Counted from the stretch's first letter, positions 52,782-63,173 are shown. The stretch is 64,000 bases of DNA from JAEUHM01 sp964538625 (GCA_964538625.1 CAZIGH010000024.1:1-64000); one strand, 5' to 3'. The notes: a model not told the origin generated them from the letters alone. Numbers and translations are program-made.

Positions 52782-54941
52782 AGCGGCATCTAACAACGCC
52801 TTCCTCAGCCCGGTGTGCCGCTGCCTGGTCGCCTGCTTCCTCACAGCCATGCCCAGAGCCTTCGGATCCCCGATGAGCACCACCAGTCTGCGCGCCCTCG
52901 TTACACCCGTGTAAATGAGACTGCGCTCCAGCATCACAAAGTGCTGCGTACTCACCGGTATGACGACGCAGGGGAACTCGCTTCCCTGACTCTTGTGAAT
53001 CGTCAGAGCGTAGGCCAGCGCCAGCTCATCCAGCTCGCCTGGCTCATACTCCACCGTGCGTCCTCCATCGTAGCGCACGCTGACTTTCACCGGTGCCAGC
53101 GAGATGGACAGCACAAACCCCATGTCTCCGTTAAAGACCTCTTTCTCGTAGTTGTTCCGCGTCTGGATCACTTTATCGCCTACCCGAAACGTCTCGCCGA
53201 AGCGCTCGATCTCCAGTTTGAGTTCATTGGGCGGATTCAAGGCGGATTGCAGCGCGTGATTCAGCACCTGAGTGCCCACAGGTCCACGGTTCATGGGACT
53301 AAGCACCTGAATCTCCGTCATCGATTCGAATCCGTAGCGTGCAGGTAAACGCGTCCTTACCAGGTCGATGATGGTCGCTCTCACCCGGTCTGCATCTGCC
53401 TCTTCCAGAAAGAAGAAGTCGCCATCACGATGGGGTTTCAGATCTGGCACCCGCCCTGCATTGATCTCATGTGCGCTCTGAATGATCCGGCTGTCAGCAG
53501 CCTGGCGGAAGATCTCTGTGAGCCGAAAACACGGAACCACACCACTTTGGATCAGGTCACCCAAGACCATGCCCGGTCCCACGCTCGGCAACTGATCCGC
53601 ATCACCTACCAGCAGCAAGTGAGCTCCATCCGGCAGCGCACCGAGGAACTGCGCCATCAGCGGAGCATCCACCATACTGCACTCATCTAGCACAAAGAGA
53701 TCGCCTGTCAGCGGTCTCTCCCGGTTCCTTCCCCACTGGCCTTCGCCCTGGTATTCGAGCAGACGATGCAGCGTCTTGGCCTCCAGCCCCGTGCTCTCGC
53801 TCATCCGCTTCGCAGCGCGCCCCGTGGGAGCGCCAAGCACCACCCTTACCTTCTGCGCAGTCAGGACCATCAGCAGTGTATTGAGGATCGTGGTCTTGCC
53901 CACGCCAGGGCCTCCAGTGATGACGAGCACCCTGCTGGTCAGGGCCTTCTCCACACAAGCGCGCTGGGACTCAGCCAGCTTTTTGCCGATACGCTCTTCC
54001 GCACGCTCTACCGCGCGCTTGATGTCAAAGACCGGATACCCAGGCGGCGCTGAAAGCAGATGCTTTATTTGGCTTGCGATTCGCTGTTCCGCGCCGAAGA
54101 GCTGAGGCAGGCACACTTCTTCATCCACCTGCACCAGTGCGCCATCTCGCACGAGCTTTGCCACCTGTGCCGGAATGAGTGCCGCGTCACACTCCAGCAC
54201 CTTCGCCGCATGTTCCTTGAGCAGAGTCATTGGCAGCCGACAGTGTCCATTGCGCGCACCTTCTTCCAGCGTGTAAAGCACACCCGCCTGGATACGCTCA
54301 TCCGCATCCGAGGCTATGCCCATCCTCTTTGCTATGTCATCCGCCGTCTTGAACCCGATTCCGCGTATGTCCTGTGCAAGCCGATAGGGATGACGTCTGA
54401 GAATGTCCAGCGCCTGCTCCCCGTAGGTCTTGTAAATGCGCAAGGCACGGGCCGTGCCTATGCCATGCTGATGCAGGAACATCATGATGCCATGCACGGA
54501 CTTCTGCTTCAGCCAGCTCTCCCGTATCTCCCGCCTCCTCCTTGCCCCTATGCCCTCCACCTGCTCCAGCGTGGCAGACTCATTCTCAATGATGTCAAAC
54601 ACCCGCGCCCCGAACTTCTCGATGAGCCGACGCGCATACTTCGGCCCTATGCCCTCTATCAATCCCGAGCCAAGGTAACGAATCATCCCCTCATCGGAGT
54701 CTGGAGGAGTCAGCCGCATCACCTCCGCCCTGAACTGTCGTCCATGATCGCGGTCCTCAGCCCACACGCCCTCGGCCTCTAACCCTTCGCCAGCCACCAC
54801 GCGCGGCACATGGCCGATCACCGTCACCTCCTGTTTCCTACCCCTCGGCAGCACCTTAAGAATGCAGTAGCCGTTTTCCTCATTGTGAAAGGTCACACGC
54901 AGCACGGAGCCTCGCAGCGTTTCACTTCCGGACTCGCCCAT
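52773..54941 (-). CDS. recD2: RecD2-type DNA helicase
   Basis: A 722-residue superfamily 1B helicase. ATG 54941 is preferred; the longer frame would overlap the neighbour. N-terminal OB fold and helix-hairpin-helix segments (LIEGIGPKYARRLI, VEGIGARRRREIRE, IRGIGFKTADDIAKRMG) precede the ATPase core: Walker A ITGGPGVGKTT, Walker B VLDECSMVDA, GDADQLPSVG, and the C-terminal TIHKSQGSEFPCVVIP and YTGVTRAR. RecD2 acts without RecBC in DNA repair. Its 3' end overlaps the kinase gene by 9 nt (convergent). Confidence 0.95.
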   Translation of the reverse strand: MGESGSETLRGSVLRVTFHNEENGYCILKVLPRGRKQEVTVIGHVPRVVAGEGLEAEGVWAEDRDHGRQFRAEVMRLTPPDSDEGMIRYLGSGLIEGIGPKYARRLIEKFGARVFDIIENESATLEQVEGIGARRRREIRESWLKQKSVHGIMMFLHQHGIGTARALRIYKTYGEQALDILRRHPYRLAQDIRGIGFKTADDIAKRMGIASDADERIQAGVLYTLEEGARNGHCRLPMTLLKEHAAKVLECDAALIPAQVAKLVRDGALVQVDEEVCLPQLFGAEQRIASQIKHLLSAPPGYPVFDIKRAVERAEERIGKKLAESQRACVEKALTSRVLVITGGPGVGKTTILNTLLMVLTAQKVRVVLGAPTGRAAKRMSESTGLEAKTLHRLLEYQGEGQWGRNRERPLTGDLFVLDECSMVDAPLMAQFLGALPDGAHLLLVGDADQLPSVGPGMVLGDLIQSGVVPCFRLTEIFRQAADSRIIQSAHEINAGRVPDLKPHRDGDFFFLEEADADRVRATIIDLVRTRLPARYGFESMTEIQVLSPMNRGPVGTQVLNHALQSALNPPNELKLEIERFGETFRVGDKVIQTRNNYEKEVFNGDMGFVLSISLAPVKVSVRYDGGRTVEYEPGELDELALAYALTIHKSQGSEFPCVVIPVSTQHFVMLERSLIYTGVTRARRLVVLIGDPKALGMAVRKQATRQRHTGLRKALLDAASL

Positions 54942-54957
54942 GGCCGCATCGGAGTTT

Positions 54958-55776
54958 TCAAGCCAACGGGTCCAGCGCCCGCAGTAACCCAGAGGCCAGC
55001 TTCTCCACCAGCTCATCAGCCAGCTTGCCATTTCCTACCAGCGAAAGCGTCACCCCGCCGTAAGTGCTGCGCACGGGAATGAAAGTGAAGCATCTCCCGT
55101 CCGGCATAGACCGGTCTGTGCATGTGGCAGCGGTGAGTGCCAGAGATGGATCATCCCGCAAACTGCTCTGCCAGGCCATCAGCTCGGAGAGCAGCAGGCT
55201 GATCTGTGTGGATGCACCCGCTATCACGTCACCAAACTCACCCACCAGCACCACCTCATCACTCCGCGTGGCAAGTTGTGCCCACTCGCACAACGCCTGC
55301 AACCGATCTCCCAGACCCGTGTCTGGTAGCTCCAGCACCGGCAGCGCCGCCTCCGCCGGAGACTCACCCCCTGCCGCTGAGGGAGCCGGTGCCGCCACCA
55401 CACCGGCCTGCTCCGCACGCTGACGCAGCATGCGCAGTTGATGCCGTATGCGCTCGATCTCCGAGTTGGCACCCTCATCGAGAGCCTGTTCCAACCCCTC
55501 ATTACCCCCCGCATCCAGCACAGGCCCCTCCTCCACCACCGGCTCAAAACCTCTTTGCACCGTCGCCGCTTCAGCTTCGGTGGTGAGTTCACTGGAAGCG
55601 GCCTCCACTTCATCCGGCATCAACGACCACGCCGGACCTGGAGCCTTGACTTCCGACGGCAGGGTGTGCAGCTCCCAGGCGCCCGGTGCAGGTGCCTGTG
55701 CGGGGCCTTGAAGCTGACGGACCAAGTCCGCCACCTCCGCCGCATCAATCCAGGAGACTGGGGTGTCGTCCGCCAT
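54958..55776 (-). CDS. Hypothetical protein encoded with ParA
   Basis: A 272-residue protein from ATG 55776. The first 150 residues are low-complexity, Ala/Glu/Pro-rich with a short coiled coil (SEIERIRHQLRMLRQRAEQ). The C-terminal 120 residues look folded (VVLVGEFGDVIAGASTQISLLLSEL, then GRCFTFIPVRSTYGGVTLSLVG) and vaguely recall a roadblock/LC7-type or sensor-like fold, but I cannot assign it. Its start overlaps the end of parA by 32 nt, so the two probably act together. Confidence 0.65.
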   Translation of the reverse strand: MADDTPVSWIDAAEVADLVRQLQGPAQAPAPGAWELHTLPSEVKAPGPAWSLMPDEVEAASSELTTEAEAATVQRGFEPVVEEGPVLDAGGNEGLEQALDEGANSEIERIRHQLRMLRQRAEQAGVVAAPAPSAAGGESPAEAALPVLELPDTGLGDRLQALCEWAQLATRSDEVVLVGEFGDVIAGASTQISLLLSELMAWQSSLRDDPSLALTAATCTDRSMPDGRCFTFIPVRSTYGGVTLSLVGNGKLADELVEKLASGLLRALDPLA

Positions 55777-56554
55777 AGTCAAAAGAACGTTGCAAACCAA
55801 TGCGCGCCTCCAGCTCAGCGGCTATCTGGTCAAAAAGAAAAGCCTCGGGAGGTGGATTTTGCCTCAACAGCGCCACAGGCACACCATAAGCGCTCGCCTC
55901 CAGGAAGGAAGGCAGCCTTGGGATGCTCTGTTTGAACATCAAATCAGGCGGAAGCACCTGACGCAGTTCCCGCGCCACCTGAAGACTCGTCGGTGAGTCC
56001 TCCATGACCATACTCAGCAGCACACCGGCCACCTTCACGCCGGATCCCTCCGAACGAAATCTCGCCAGCGTCTCCAGCATGTGCGGAACACTGCGAATGG
56101 CGAGCGGCTCGGACTGTTGCGGGAGCAGGGCATAGTCCACGTGCTTGATGATTGCCTCCGTGACGCCAGTGAGTCCCGCCGCCGTGTCGATGAGCACCAC
56201 GTCAAACCCGGCCAGGTGCGCCGCACGCAGCAGATCCTGCACCCGCTGCCTCACATCATAAAGCTGCACGCCGAGCCGCATCATCGCATCATAGTGGCCG
56301 GCAGGCATGATGCTGAACTCAGGCAGTCTCGTGTTCAGAACCAGATCCGCCAGCGTCGGATGCCCACCCAGAAAATCATAGAATCCAGCCCGCATCCTCG
56401 TGCTCCGGGCCAGAGACAGCCCCACCGCACCTTGCGGATCCGTGTCCACCAGCAGCGTATTCCAGCCACGTTTCGCCAGGGAGTAGGCGAGGTTGACACA
56501 AATCGTTGTCTTCCCCACCCCACCCTTCTGACTGGCCGTAGCGATGCTGATCAC
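55745..56554 (-). CDS. ParA/MinD-family ATPase
   Basis: A 269-residue Walker-type ATPase. GTG 56554 gives the standard start (V/M)ISIATASQKGGVGKTT with a deviant Walker A; other motifs are LLVDTDPQGAVGLSL and VVLIDTAAGLTG. ParA-like ATPases position DNA or large protein complexes. No ParB or parS site is seen, and the adjacent co-oriented gene encodes a protein with a possible sensor-like C-terminus, so cargo positioning other than chromosome segregation is possible. An ATG at 56593 is a second start option. Confidence 0.9.
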   Translation of the reverse strand: MISIATASQKGGVGKTTICVNLAYSLAKRGWNTLLVDTDPQGAVGLSLARSTRMRAGFYDFLGGHPTLADLVLNTRLPEFSIMPAGHYDAMMRLGVQLYDVRQRVQDLLRAAHLAGFDVVLIDTAAGLTGVTEAIIKHVDYALLPQQSEPLAIRSVPHMLETLARFRSEGSGVKVAGVLLSMVMEDSPTSLQVARELRQVLPPDLMFKQSIPRLPSFLEASAYGVPVALLRQNPPPEAFLFDQIAAELEARIGLQRSFDYGGRHPSLLD

Positions 56555-56622
56555 GCCACAGACCGTAGCAAGACCTTCCCAACACGAAAGCATGAATGCA
56601 AAGCCTTTGCACTTCACCCCCA

Positions 56623-57513
56623 TCAAACCGCATGAACTGCCGCCGCTCGATACGCTGACGGTGAGACGCCCGCCAGCCGCTGAAACCACTTGGTGAAGTG
56701 CGAGGCATACCGAAATCCCAGGTCAAACGAAAGCTCCTTGATCGTCCGCCGACCGCACGCAAGCTCGTCACAGGCCACCCCAAACCGCCGGCGCTCCAGA
56801 TACTCCACCGGTGACTGTCCCACATTCTGCCTCATGAGTTGCTCCAGACGCCTGCGCCCCGTGCGAAGGCCAGACTGTGCAAGCACCTCAGCCACGTCCA
56901 ACTTTAATGTCAGAGGCCACTCGTCCAGACACCTCAGCACCTCAGCCAGTCTGGCATCACTGGGCAAACGCGGACGCTCAAGCCTCGCGCCGAGACCCTC
57001 CAACGCCTCAAGGTAGCCCAGGAACCATCGGCGGAAAGACATCTCCCTCGCCAGCCAGTCTTTCAGGCTCCGCTCCTCAGCCATGGTGGCTTCCTTGAAA
57101 GAAATGCCTAACCGCCCAGGATGCACCACCTTCAGCAGCCGCTTCGTCTCCCGTCGCAGCACCTCTACCCTTTGCCCAGCCACCGCCTTGTTCAGCCCCT
57201 CCCGCAGCAGCGGACCGAACTGCCTCCATGACGCCCTGAACCCCACAGACAGCAAACGCGTCCCTTCCGCGAACCACTGCCGCCTGGTGCCCTGCATTCC
57301 AAAAAACGCATCTCCCCGACGCACCACCACCTGCCGCCCGGCCACCTTCAGTCTGGCCTCACCCGCCAGCACAAAAAACACTCCAGAAGGCACCACAATC
57401 TCCCCAGACCAGCGCCCACAATGCGGCACCGCAGCCTCATACACCCATAACCATTCCAGTCTGAGCCGGGTGTATTCCTCCGCCGACAGAGTGCCTGACA
57501 TGCCGTTACTCAT
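56623..57513 (-). CDS. AraC-family transcriptional regulator
   Basis: A 296-residue regulator. The N-terminal half resembles a cupin-like sensing domain (FFVLAGEARLKVAGRQVVVRRGDAFF). The C-terminal half carries two helix-turn-helix units ending with the AraC signature IKELSFDLGFRYASHFTKWF and RLAGVSPSAYR. ATG 57513 is chosen; the longer frame would run into the divergent gene. It lies divergently from a large secreted protein gene (59-bp gap), a likely target. The effector is unknown, often a sugar. Confidence 0.9.
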   Translation of the reverse strand: MSNGMSGTLSAEEYTRLRLEWLWVYEAAVPHCGRWSGEIVVPSGVFFVLAGEARLKVAGRQVVVRRGDAFFGMQGTRRQWFAEGTRLLSVGFRASWRQFGPLLREGLNKAVAGQRVEVLRRETKRLLKVVHPGRLGISFKEATMAEERSLKDWLAREMSFRRWFLGYLEALEGLGARLERPRLPSDARLAEVLRCLDEWPLTLKLDVAEVLAQSGLRTGRRRLEQLMRQNVGQSPVEYLERRRFGVACDELACGRRTIKELSFDLGFRYASHFTKWFQRLAGVSPSAYRAAAVHAV

Positions 57514-57572
57514 TTCGCTCTGGTATAACTGAGCTGATTTGAGCCGTCCACAACTTCGCCTTGTCTCCTCGA

Positions 57573-59948
57573 ATGAAATCCGCCGCTCTTTATGCCCTGC
57601 TTGCTGCATCCGTTTGTGCAGAGCCACTCTCCATCTCCGGCATCTACCCATCGCTCGCCATGTTCAATGATGAGCATGAGTGCGGCACCGGTGCCGTTGT
57701 ACCTTGGGCGGATCGCCTTTGGGTGGTCACCTACGCACCTCACAAACCCACAGGTTCCTCCGACAAGCTCTATGAAATCACACCCGACCTGAAGCAAATC
57801 ATTCGCCCAGAGAGCATCGGCGGCACCCCCGCGAACCGCATGATCCACCCGGAATCCCAGCAGCTCTTCATAGGCCCCCACGTCATCCGGGCAGATGGCA
57901 CCGTGCGCACCATTCCCTACTCTACCATGTTCGGCAGACCCACCGGCATGGCGCGACATCTTGTCGATCCCGCCCAGCGCATCCTCCTCGCCACCATGGA
58001 AGAGGGCATCTATGAGATCGATGTTCACACCCTACAAGTCACCGAACTTTGGGCTGACGAACAGCGCAAAGATGGGCGGCACGCCTCGCTTCCAGGTTAT
58101 CATGGAAAAGGATTCTACTCCGCCCAAGGCCGCTACATTTACGCCAACAATGGTGACCACGCCCCTGCGGCACGCACCGACCCCGCCGTCCCCTCCGGCG
58201 TACTCGCCGAGTGGGATGGCAAGGCGGACAGCTGGACCATCGTGCGGCGCAACCAGTTCACAGAAGTCACCGGACCCGGCGGCATCTTCGGAGGTAACCC
58301 AGAGGATCCCGTCTGGAGCATCGGCTGGGATCACCGCTCACTCATCCTCATGATGCTCGACAAGGGAAAGTGGACCTCCTTCCGTCTGCCCAAAGCCTCC
58401 CACTCCTACGACGGTGCACACGGCTGGAACACCGAATGGCCCCGCATACGAGACATCGGAGAAGAAGACCTCCTCATGACCATGCACGGCACCTTCTGGC
58501 GCTTCCCCCGCACCTTTGCCACCGGCAACACCTCCGGCATCAAACCCCGGTCCACCTATCTGAAAGTCATCGGAGACTTCTGCCGCTGGTCAGACCGCAT
58601 CGTGCTCGGCTGTGATGACAGCGCCAAGAGCGAGTTCCTCAACAAGCACGAACTCGTAGGGCGAGTCACTGGCCCCGGCCAGTCTCAGTCCAACCTCTGG
58701 TTCCTCCAGCCCGAGCAGCTCGACCACTTGGGCCCGGCGCTTGGACGCGGTGCCGTCTGGCTTCACGAGGACATCTCCGGCGGCACCACCAGTGACCCCT
58801 ACCTCTTCTCCGGATACGCCATCCGCGGACTGCATCTCTCCCACGCGGGCAACACCGAAGCGCGCTTTGAGCTCGAACTCGACGAAAAAGGCAACGGCAG
58901 CTGGACGCCGCTTGCCACCCTCACCGTGCCACCCGCATCCTCCAGGTGGCATGAGTTTCATCCCGATCAGCGAGGCACCTGGGTCCGCCTGCGCGCCACC
59001 GCACCCATCACCGGCGGCACCGCCTTCTTCCACTATCGAGCACCCGACCCGCGTCAAAACGGCAACCCCTCACTCACCCAAGGACTCGCCAGCGCCACCA
59101 CCCCAGCAGAGAGCAAAGGCATCCTCCATGCCCGCGGCGGCGGCTTCAAAACCCTGCGCCACGTCCTGGAAGATGGCACCGTGTATGACCTAGACGCAGA
59201 CCTGCGCCTCACGCACGTCGTGGACCCGGCCGGCTCAGCATGGACCACCGCCAACGCCGCCATCCCCGCACCTATCATCACCACAGACGCCGCCTCCGTG
59301 CTCTACAAAGACAGCAACGGCCAGACATGGCGATTGCCCTCCAGCCCGGACATGCCCCTCACGCTCCAGCCAGCGCGGGTCTGCCGGGAAGTGTGCACGG
59401 AGCGCAACCTCCTCAACGTCGCAGGCACCTTCTACGAGATGCCCGCCGCCAACGCAGGCGGCTTCCGCATGATCCGCCCCATCACCACGCACCACCTCCA
59501 CATCCATGACTACGCAGGCTACCGTGGACTCCTGGTCATGAGTGGCATCGCCGCCGGGGCACAAGGGCCTCACATCATTCGCAGTGACGATAAAAAAGCA
59601 GCGCTCTGGGTGGGAACCATTGATGACCTCTGGCAGTTCGGCAAGCCACGTGGATCGGTCAGTCCCTGGCAAGAGACCGCCGTCAGAGCAGACCAGCCCA
59701 GTGACCCCTGCCTCGCCACCGGCTACGACCGCAAAACGCTCACCCTCACACACCACTCGTCAGAAGCCATCACCATCCACATTCAGTCAGATACCGCAGG
59801 CACCGGCCACTGGACCACTCACCAGACGCTCAAGGCCCAGCCGGGAGCCGCCACGCACTACACCTTTCCCGAAAGCTTCGGTGCCTCCTGGCTGCGGCTC
59901 GTTACAGAAGTGGACACCACCGTCAGCGCCACCTTCCGCTACGACTGA
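57573..59948 (+). CDS. Large secreted protein of unknown function
   Basis: A 791-residue protein with a short signal peptide (MKSAALYALLAASVCA). The middle has repeated propeller-like strands with conserved Trp and Gly (GRHASLPGYHGKGFYSA, VWSIGWDHRSLILM) and a later jelly-roll-like region (ARFELELDEKGNGSWTPL, and again TIHIQSDTAGTGHW near the end). No catalytic motif is recognised. The divergent AraC regulator suggests induction by a small molecule, perhaps a sugar, so a role in glycan processing is plausible but unproven. Confidence 0.75.
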   Translation: MKSAALYALLAASVCAEPLSISGIYPSLAMFNDEHECGTGAVVPWADRLWVVTYAPHKPTGSSDKLYEITPDLKQIIRPESIGGTPANRMIHPESQQLFIGPHVIRADGTVRTIPYSTMFGRPTGMARHLVDPAQRILLATMEEGIYEIDVHTLQVTELWADEQRKDGRHASLPGYHGKGFYSAQGRYIYANNGDHAPAARTDPAVPSGVLAEWDGKADSWTIVRRNQFTEVTGPGGIFGGNPEDPVWSIGWDHRSLILMMLDKGKWTSFRLPKASHSYDGAHGWNTEWPRIRDIGEEDLLMTMHGTFWRFPRTFATGNTSGIKPRSTYLKVIGDFCRWSDRIVLGCDDSAKSEFLNKHELVGRVTGPGQSQSNLWFLQPEQLDHLGPALGRGAVWLHEDISGGTTSDPYLFSGYAIRGLHLSHAGNTEARFELELDEKGNGSWTPLATLTVPPASSRWHEFHPDQRGTWVRLRATAPITGGTAFFHYRAPDPRQNGNPSLTQGLASATTPAESKGILHARGGGFKTLRHVLEDGTVYDLDADLRLTHVVDPAGSAWTTANAAIPAPIITTDAASVLYKDSNGQTWRLPSSPDMPLTLQPARVCREVCTERNLLNVAGTFYEMPAANAGGFRMIRPITTHHLHIHDYAGYRGLLVMSGIAAGAQGPHIIRSDDKKAALWVGTIDDLWQFGKPRGSVSPWQETAVRADQPSDPCLATGYDRKTLTLTHHSSEAITIHIQSDTAGTGHWTTHQTLKAQPGAATHYTFPESFGASWLRLVTEVDTTVSATFRYD

Positions 59949-60014
59949 AAATCGAGCAAAAGCGAGAAAAAGAGTTCGCCTTGTGGCGTTGTGACAGGGC
60001 AGAATCCAGACCCC

Positions 60015-61241
60015 ATGAAGACGCTCCTTTCCGTTACCATCCTTGCCGGCTTATCCACTGTTTGTCTTGCCGACTGGCCCCGCTGGAGAGGCGCCAACCA
60101 CGATGACCATTCACCTGACACTGGGCTCAAGAAAAGCTGGGGAAGCGACGGCCCCAAACGGCTCTGGCTCAATGAAGATGTAGGCCTTGGTTACTCAGGC
60201 GTGTCCATCGCAGGAGATACCCTCTACACCATGGGTTCCCGAGATGCCGTGGAGTACGTCATCGCCGTTGATGTCAACACCGGCAAAGAAAAGTGGTCGG
60301 CTGAGGCGGGCCCCCTCCTCACCAACGGCTGGGGTGACGGACCGCGCTCCACGCCCACCGTGGACGGTGGCCGTGTTTACGCCATGAGTGGCAAGGGGCA
60401 CCTCGTTTGCCTCAACGCCGCAGATGGCAGCAAGGTTTGGAAGAAGTCCATGGAGGACTTCGGTGGCAAAGTCCCCGGTTGGGGTTACACCGAATCCGTG
60501 CTCGTGGATGAAAACCGCGTCGTCTGCACCCCAGGCGGAGCACAGGGCACCGTCATCGCCTTCAACAAGTCCGACGGCGCCACCCTCTGGCAGAGCAGCG
60601 CATGGACCGACCCCGCGCAGTATGCGTCCATCATCCCCGCCACCCACAATGGCAGCCGCCAATACATCCAGCTCACCATGCAAACCGTGGCAGGTATCAG
60701 CCCAGCGGACGGCAGCGTGTTGTGGACCTCCCCCTTCCCTGGAAAAACGGCCGTCATCCCTACCCCCATCTACCATGACGGTTATGTCTTCGTGGCAGCC
60801 GGCTACGGCGTGGGTTGCAAACTCGTGAAACTCACCGGCGGCAAGGAAGCCCAGGAAGTCTATTCCAACACCAACATGGTCAACCACCACGGCGGCGTCA
60901 TCCTGCACGAAGGCCATCTCTACGGCTACTGCGATGGCAAAGGCTGGACCTGCATGGACTTCGAAACTGGCGAAGTCAAATGGCAGGAAAAAGCCGCCCT
61001 CGGAAAAGGAGCCATTCACCTGGCAGACGGGAAACTCTATCTCCTTGATGAAGCCACTGGCACCTGTGTGCTGGCCGACGCATCACCACGTGGCTACAAG
61101 GAGCATGGCCGTTTCACCCTCACTCCCCAGACCACCCAAAGGAACCCAAAAGGCAAAATCTGGGTTCACCCCGTGGTCAGCGGCGGAAAGCTCTTCCTGC
61201 GTGACCAGGAACTTCTCTTTGCCTTCGATGTGAAAGGATAA
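60015..61241 (+). CDS. Second secreted PQQ-like beta-propeller protein
   Basis: A 408-residue protein from ATG 60015 with signal peptide (MKTLLSVTILAGLSTVCLA) and the family start DWPRWRGANHDDHS. Propeller blades repeat with VNTGKEKWSAEA, AADGSKVWKKSME, KSDGATLWQSSA and ETGEVKWQEKA. It is related in architecture to 47398-48702 but clearly diverged. Substrate unknown. It could be co-transcribed with the gene upstream (66-nt gap) or independent. Confidence 0.85.
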   Translation: MKTLLSVTILAGLSTVCLADWPRWRGANHDDHSPDTGLKKSWGSDGPKRLWLNEDVGLGYSGVSIAGDTLYTMGSRDAVEYVIAVDVNTGKEKWSAEAGPLLTNGWGDGPRSTPTVDGGRVYAMSGKGHLVCLNAADGSKVWKKSMEDFGGKVPGWGYTESVLVDENRVVCTPGGAQGTVIAFNKSDGATLWQSSAWTDPAQYASIIPATHNGSRQYIQLTMQTVAGISPADGSVLWTSPFPGKTAVIPTPIYHDGYVFVAAGYGVGCKLVKLTGGKEAQEVYSNTNMVNHHGGVILHEGHLYGYCDGKGWTCMDFETGEVKWQEKAALGKGAIHLADGKLYLLDEATGTCVLADASPRGYKEHGRFTLTPQTTQRNPKGKIWVHPVVSGGKLFLRDQELLFAFDVKG

Positions 61242-61313
61242 GCCTCAACTATCCACCTGAGAATATTTCGGAAGAGCGGTAAGGGTTGATGCACCTTCAT
61301 CTCTCGTTCATGA

Positions 61314-63173
61314 GTGACCCGGGCAGCAGCCCCCCCACTCTTGAGCCGAGATTCCGCCAGTCCACCCCAGCCGTCAGCCGCTTTGTCCGAGCGTGGAAAG
61401 TGGTGGGCCAACATGCCGCTCCGCGTCTCCATCCCTCTGGCGCTGTTAGCGTTCGGCTTGGTAGTGATTATCACTCAGGCCCTCTTCTTCGCCCGGTACA
61501 ACGTGGACGAAGCCACGCGCTCCACCCGTGAGCGCTGCAAGCAGATTGGCCTGCGGGCAGCCCGCATGGCCGTTCGCCATCTGCCCAGGCGTGAGCGCAC
61601 CATCTTCAAGCTGGAACTGGCGCGCATCGACCTCGAGCCCGGAGTGGAAACCGCGCTGCTTTGTGATTCCCGCGGCATCATCAACTCAGCCAAACACGCC
61701 CCACTCATGGGCCGCACCATGGACTTTGTCCTCGAACCCCAGGCCGTCGCCCTCGTGCGTCAGGCACTGGACACGGGTGAAGACACCACCATCGTACTGG
61801 AGGACCTCACCGCCGTCATCGGCAGCTACCCCGCCGCACTTCCCAACGGTGAGATCTATGCGGTATTCATCGAGCTGGATCTCACATCACCGCTGCATCG
61901 CGCCCAGCGTGCGGCCATCGTGCAGGCAGCAGTGTCGGGCGGCGTACTCCTCATCTCATGCGGCGTCCTATGGGCCATCCTACACCGCGCCATCACCAGG
62001 CGCGTCAGACACATCGTGGCAGGAGCCCGGGACCTAGCCGAAGGCCGCACGCCAGAGCCACCCCTTGGCGGCTCGGATGAACTCGCAGAGATCGACCGCG
62101 AAATGCGCTCCGCCCACGCCACCGTCATCGGCCAAGCCGTTGAAGTCCGTGCCCAGCGCGAACGCTTCCGGCTCATGGTGGACTCCCTACCCCTCGCCGT
62201 GGCCACCATTCGCCAGGAACGTCTGGAGTTCATCAACCCCGCTGGTGCCCGAATGCTCGGCATGGAGCATCACACACGCCTTGAGGAAATACCAAGTCAG
62301 ATCGCTGCCATCCATGCTTTCGCCGAGCATCATCTGCAGTCCGGTGCTTCATGGCCCTTGGACTACCGGCTATCCCGCCCAGGGCAGCCAGATCTCATGC
62401 TGGAAGTCATCGCCCACCGCTTCGAGGACGCACAGGGGACCTCCATGCAGCTCGTCATCCATGACGTTTCCGAGCGACGTGCCCTGGAAGCACGGCGAGA
62501 GGCGCTCGGCCACGAAATAGCCAACGCCTCCGAGCGTGAACAGCGCCGCATCGGACAGGACTTGCATGATGACATCTGCCAGCGCCTCGCCGCCGTGAAA
62601 ATGTCCATGCAGGACTTCGAAGAACAACTGGCCGAAAATGCGCCCATGCTAGTGGACAAAGCAGATGAAATCGTGGACCGCCTCACCGACGCCATCCACG
62701 TTACCCGCTCCCTCGCCCGCGGACTGTCACCCGTGGACATCGAGGCAGGTGGCATCGGCGTCGCACTAGATGGCCTGGCACGGACAGCGCGGGAAGTACT
62801 AGGCGTGGAGTGCACCGTGGAGCTGCCAGATCCCATGCCGGACCTCTCCCACCACGTCTCCACCCAGCTCTATCGCATCGCGCAGGAATGCATCAGCAAC
62901 GCAGCCAAGCACGCACGCGCCTCCCACGTCAGCGTCTCCCTCTCCGTCACCCCAGACAATCAGCTCCAACTCCGCGTGGCAAATGATGGCATCCCGTTCG
63001 GTGAAGCAGGTGCCAGTGGTTCAGGCACTTCCGGTTCTGGCATGGGCCTGCACATCATGCGCTACCGCGCACAAAGCATGGACGGAATCCTCCAGTTTGA
63101 TCTCAAACCCACACACGCATCCACCGCAGTACGCTGCACCATTCCACTCTCATCCCACCACCCTGCACCATGA
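61314..63173 (+). CDS. NarL-type sensor histidine kinase
   Basis: A 619-residue kinase (GTG 61314; ATG 61413 is an alternative). It has two membrane helices (VSIPLALLAFGLVVIITQ near residue 40 and AAVSGGVLLISCGVLWAIL near 210) bracketing a periplasmic sensor, a HAMP linker, a PAS domain (RLMVDSLPLAVATI), the HisKA_3 dimerisation helix with the phosphorylated His in RRIGQDLHDDICQRL, and an ATPase domain with N-box ECISNAAKHARASH. The response regulator gene follows with ATGA overlap. Confidence 0.92.
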   Translation: MTRAAAPPLLSRDSASPPQPSAALSERGKWWANMPLRVSIPLALLAFGLVVIITQALFFARYNVDEATRSTRERCKQIGLRAARMAVRHLPRRERTIFKLELARIDLEPGVETALLCDSRGIINSAKHAPLMGRTMDFVLEPQAVALVRQALDTGEDTTIVLEDLTAVIGSYPAALPNGEIYAVFIELDLTSPLHRAQRAAIVQAAVSGGVLLISCGVLWAILHRAITRRVRHIVAGARDLAEGRTPEPPLGGSDELAEIDREMRSAHATVIGQAVEVRAQRERFRLMVDSLPLAVATIRQERLEFINPAGARMLGMEHHTRLEEIPSQIAAIHAFAEHHLQSGASWPLDYRLSRPGQPDLMLEVIAHRFEDAQGTSMQLVIHDVSERRALEARREALGHEIANASEREQRRIGQDLHDDICQRLAAVKMSMQDFEEQLAENAPMLVDKADEIVDRLTDAIHVTRSLARGLSPVDIEAGGIGVALDGLARTAREVLGVECTVELPDPMPDLSHHVSTQLYRIAQECISNAAKHARASHVSVSLSVTPDNQLQLRVANDGIPFGEAGASGSGTSGSGMGLHIMRYRAQSMDGILQFDLKPTHASTAVRCTIPLSSHHPAP

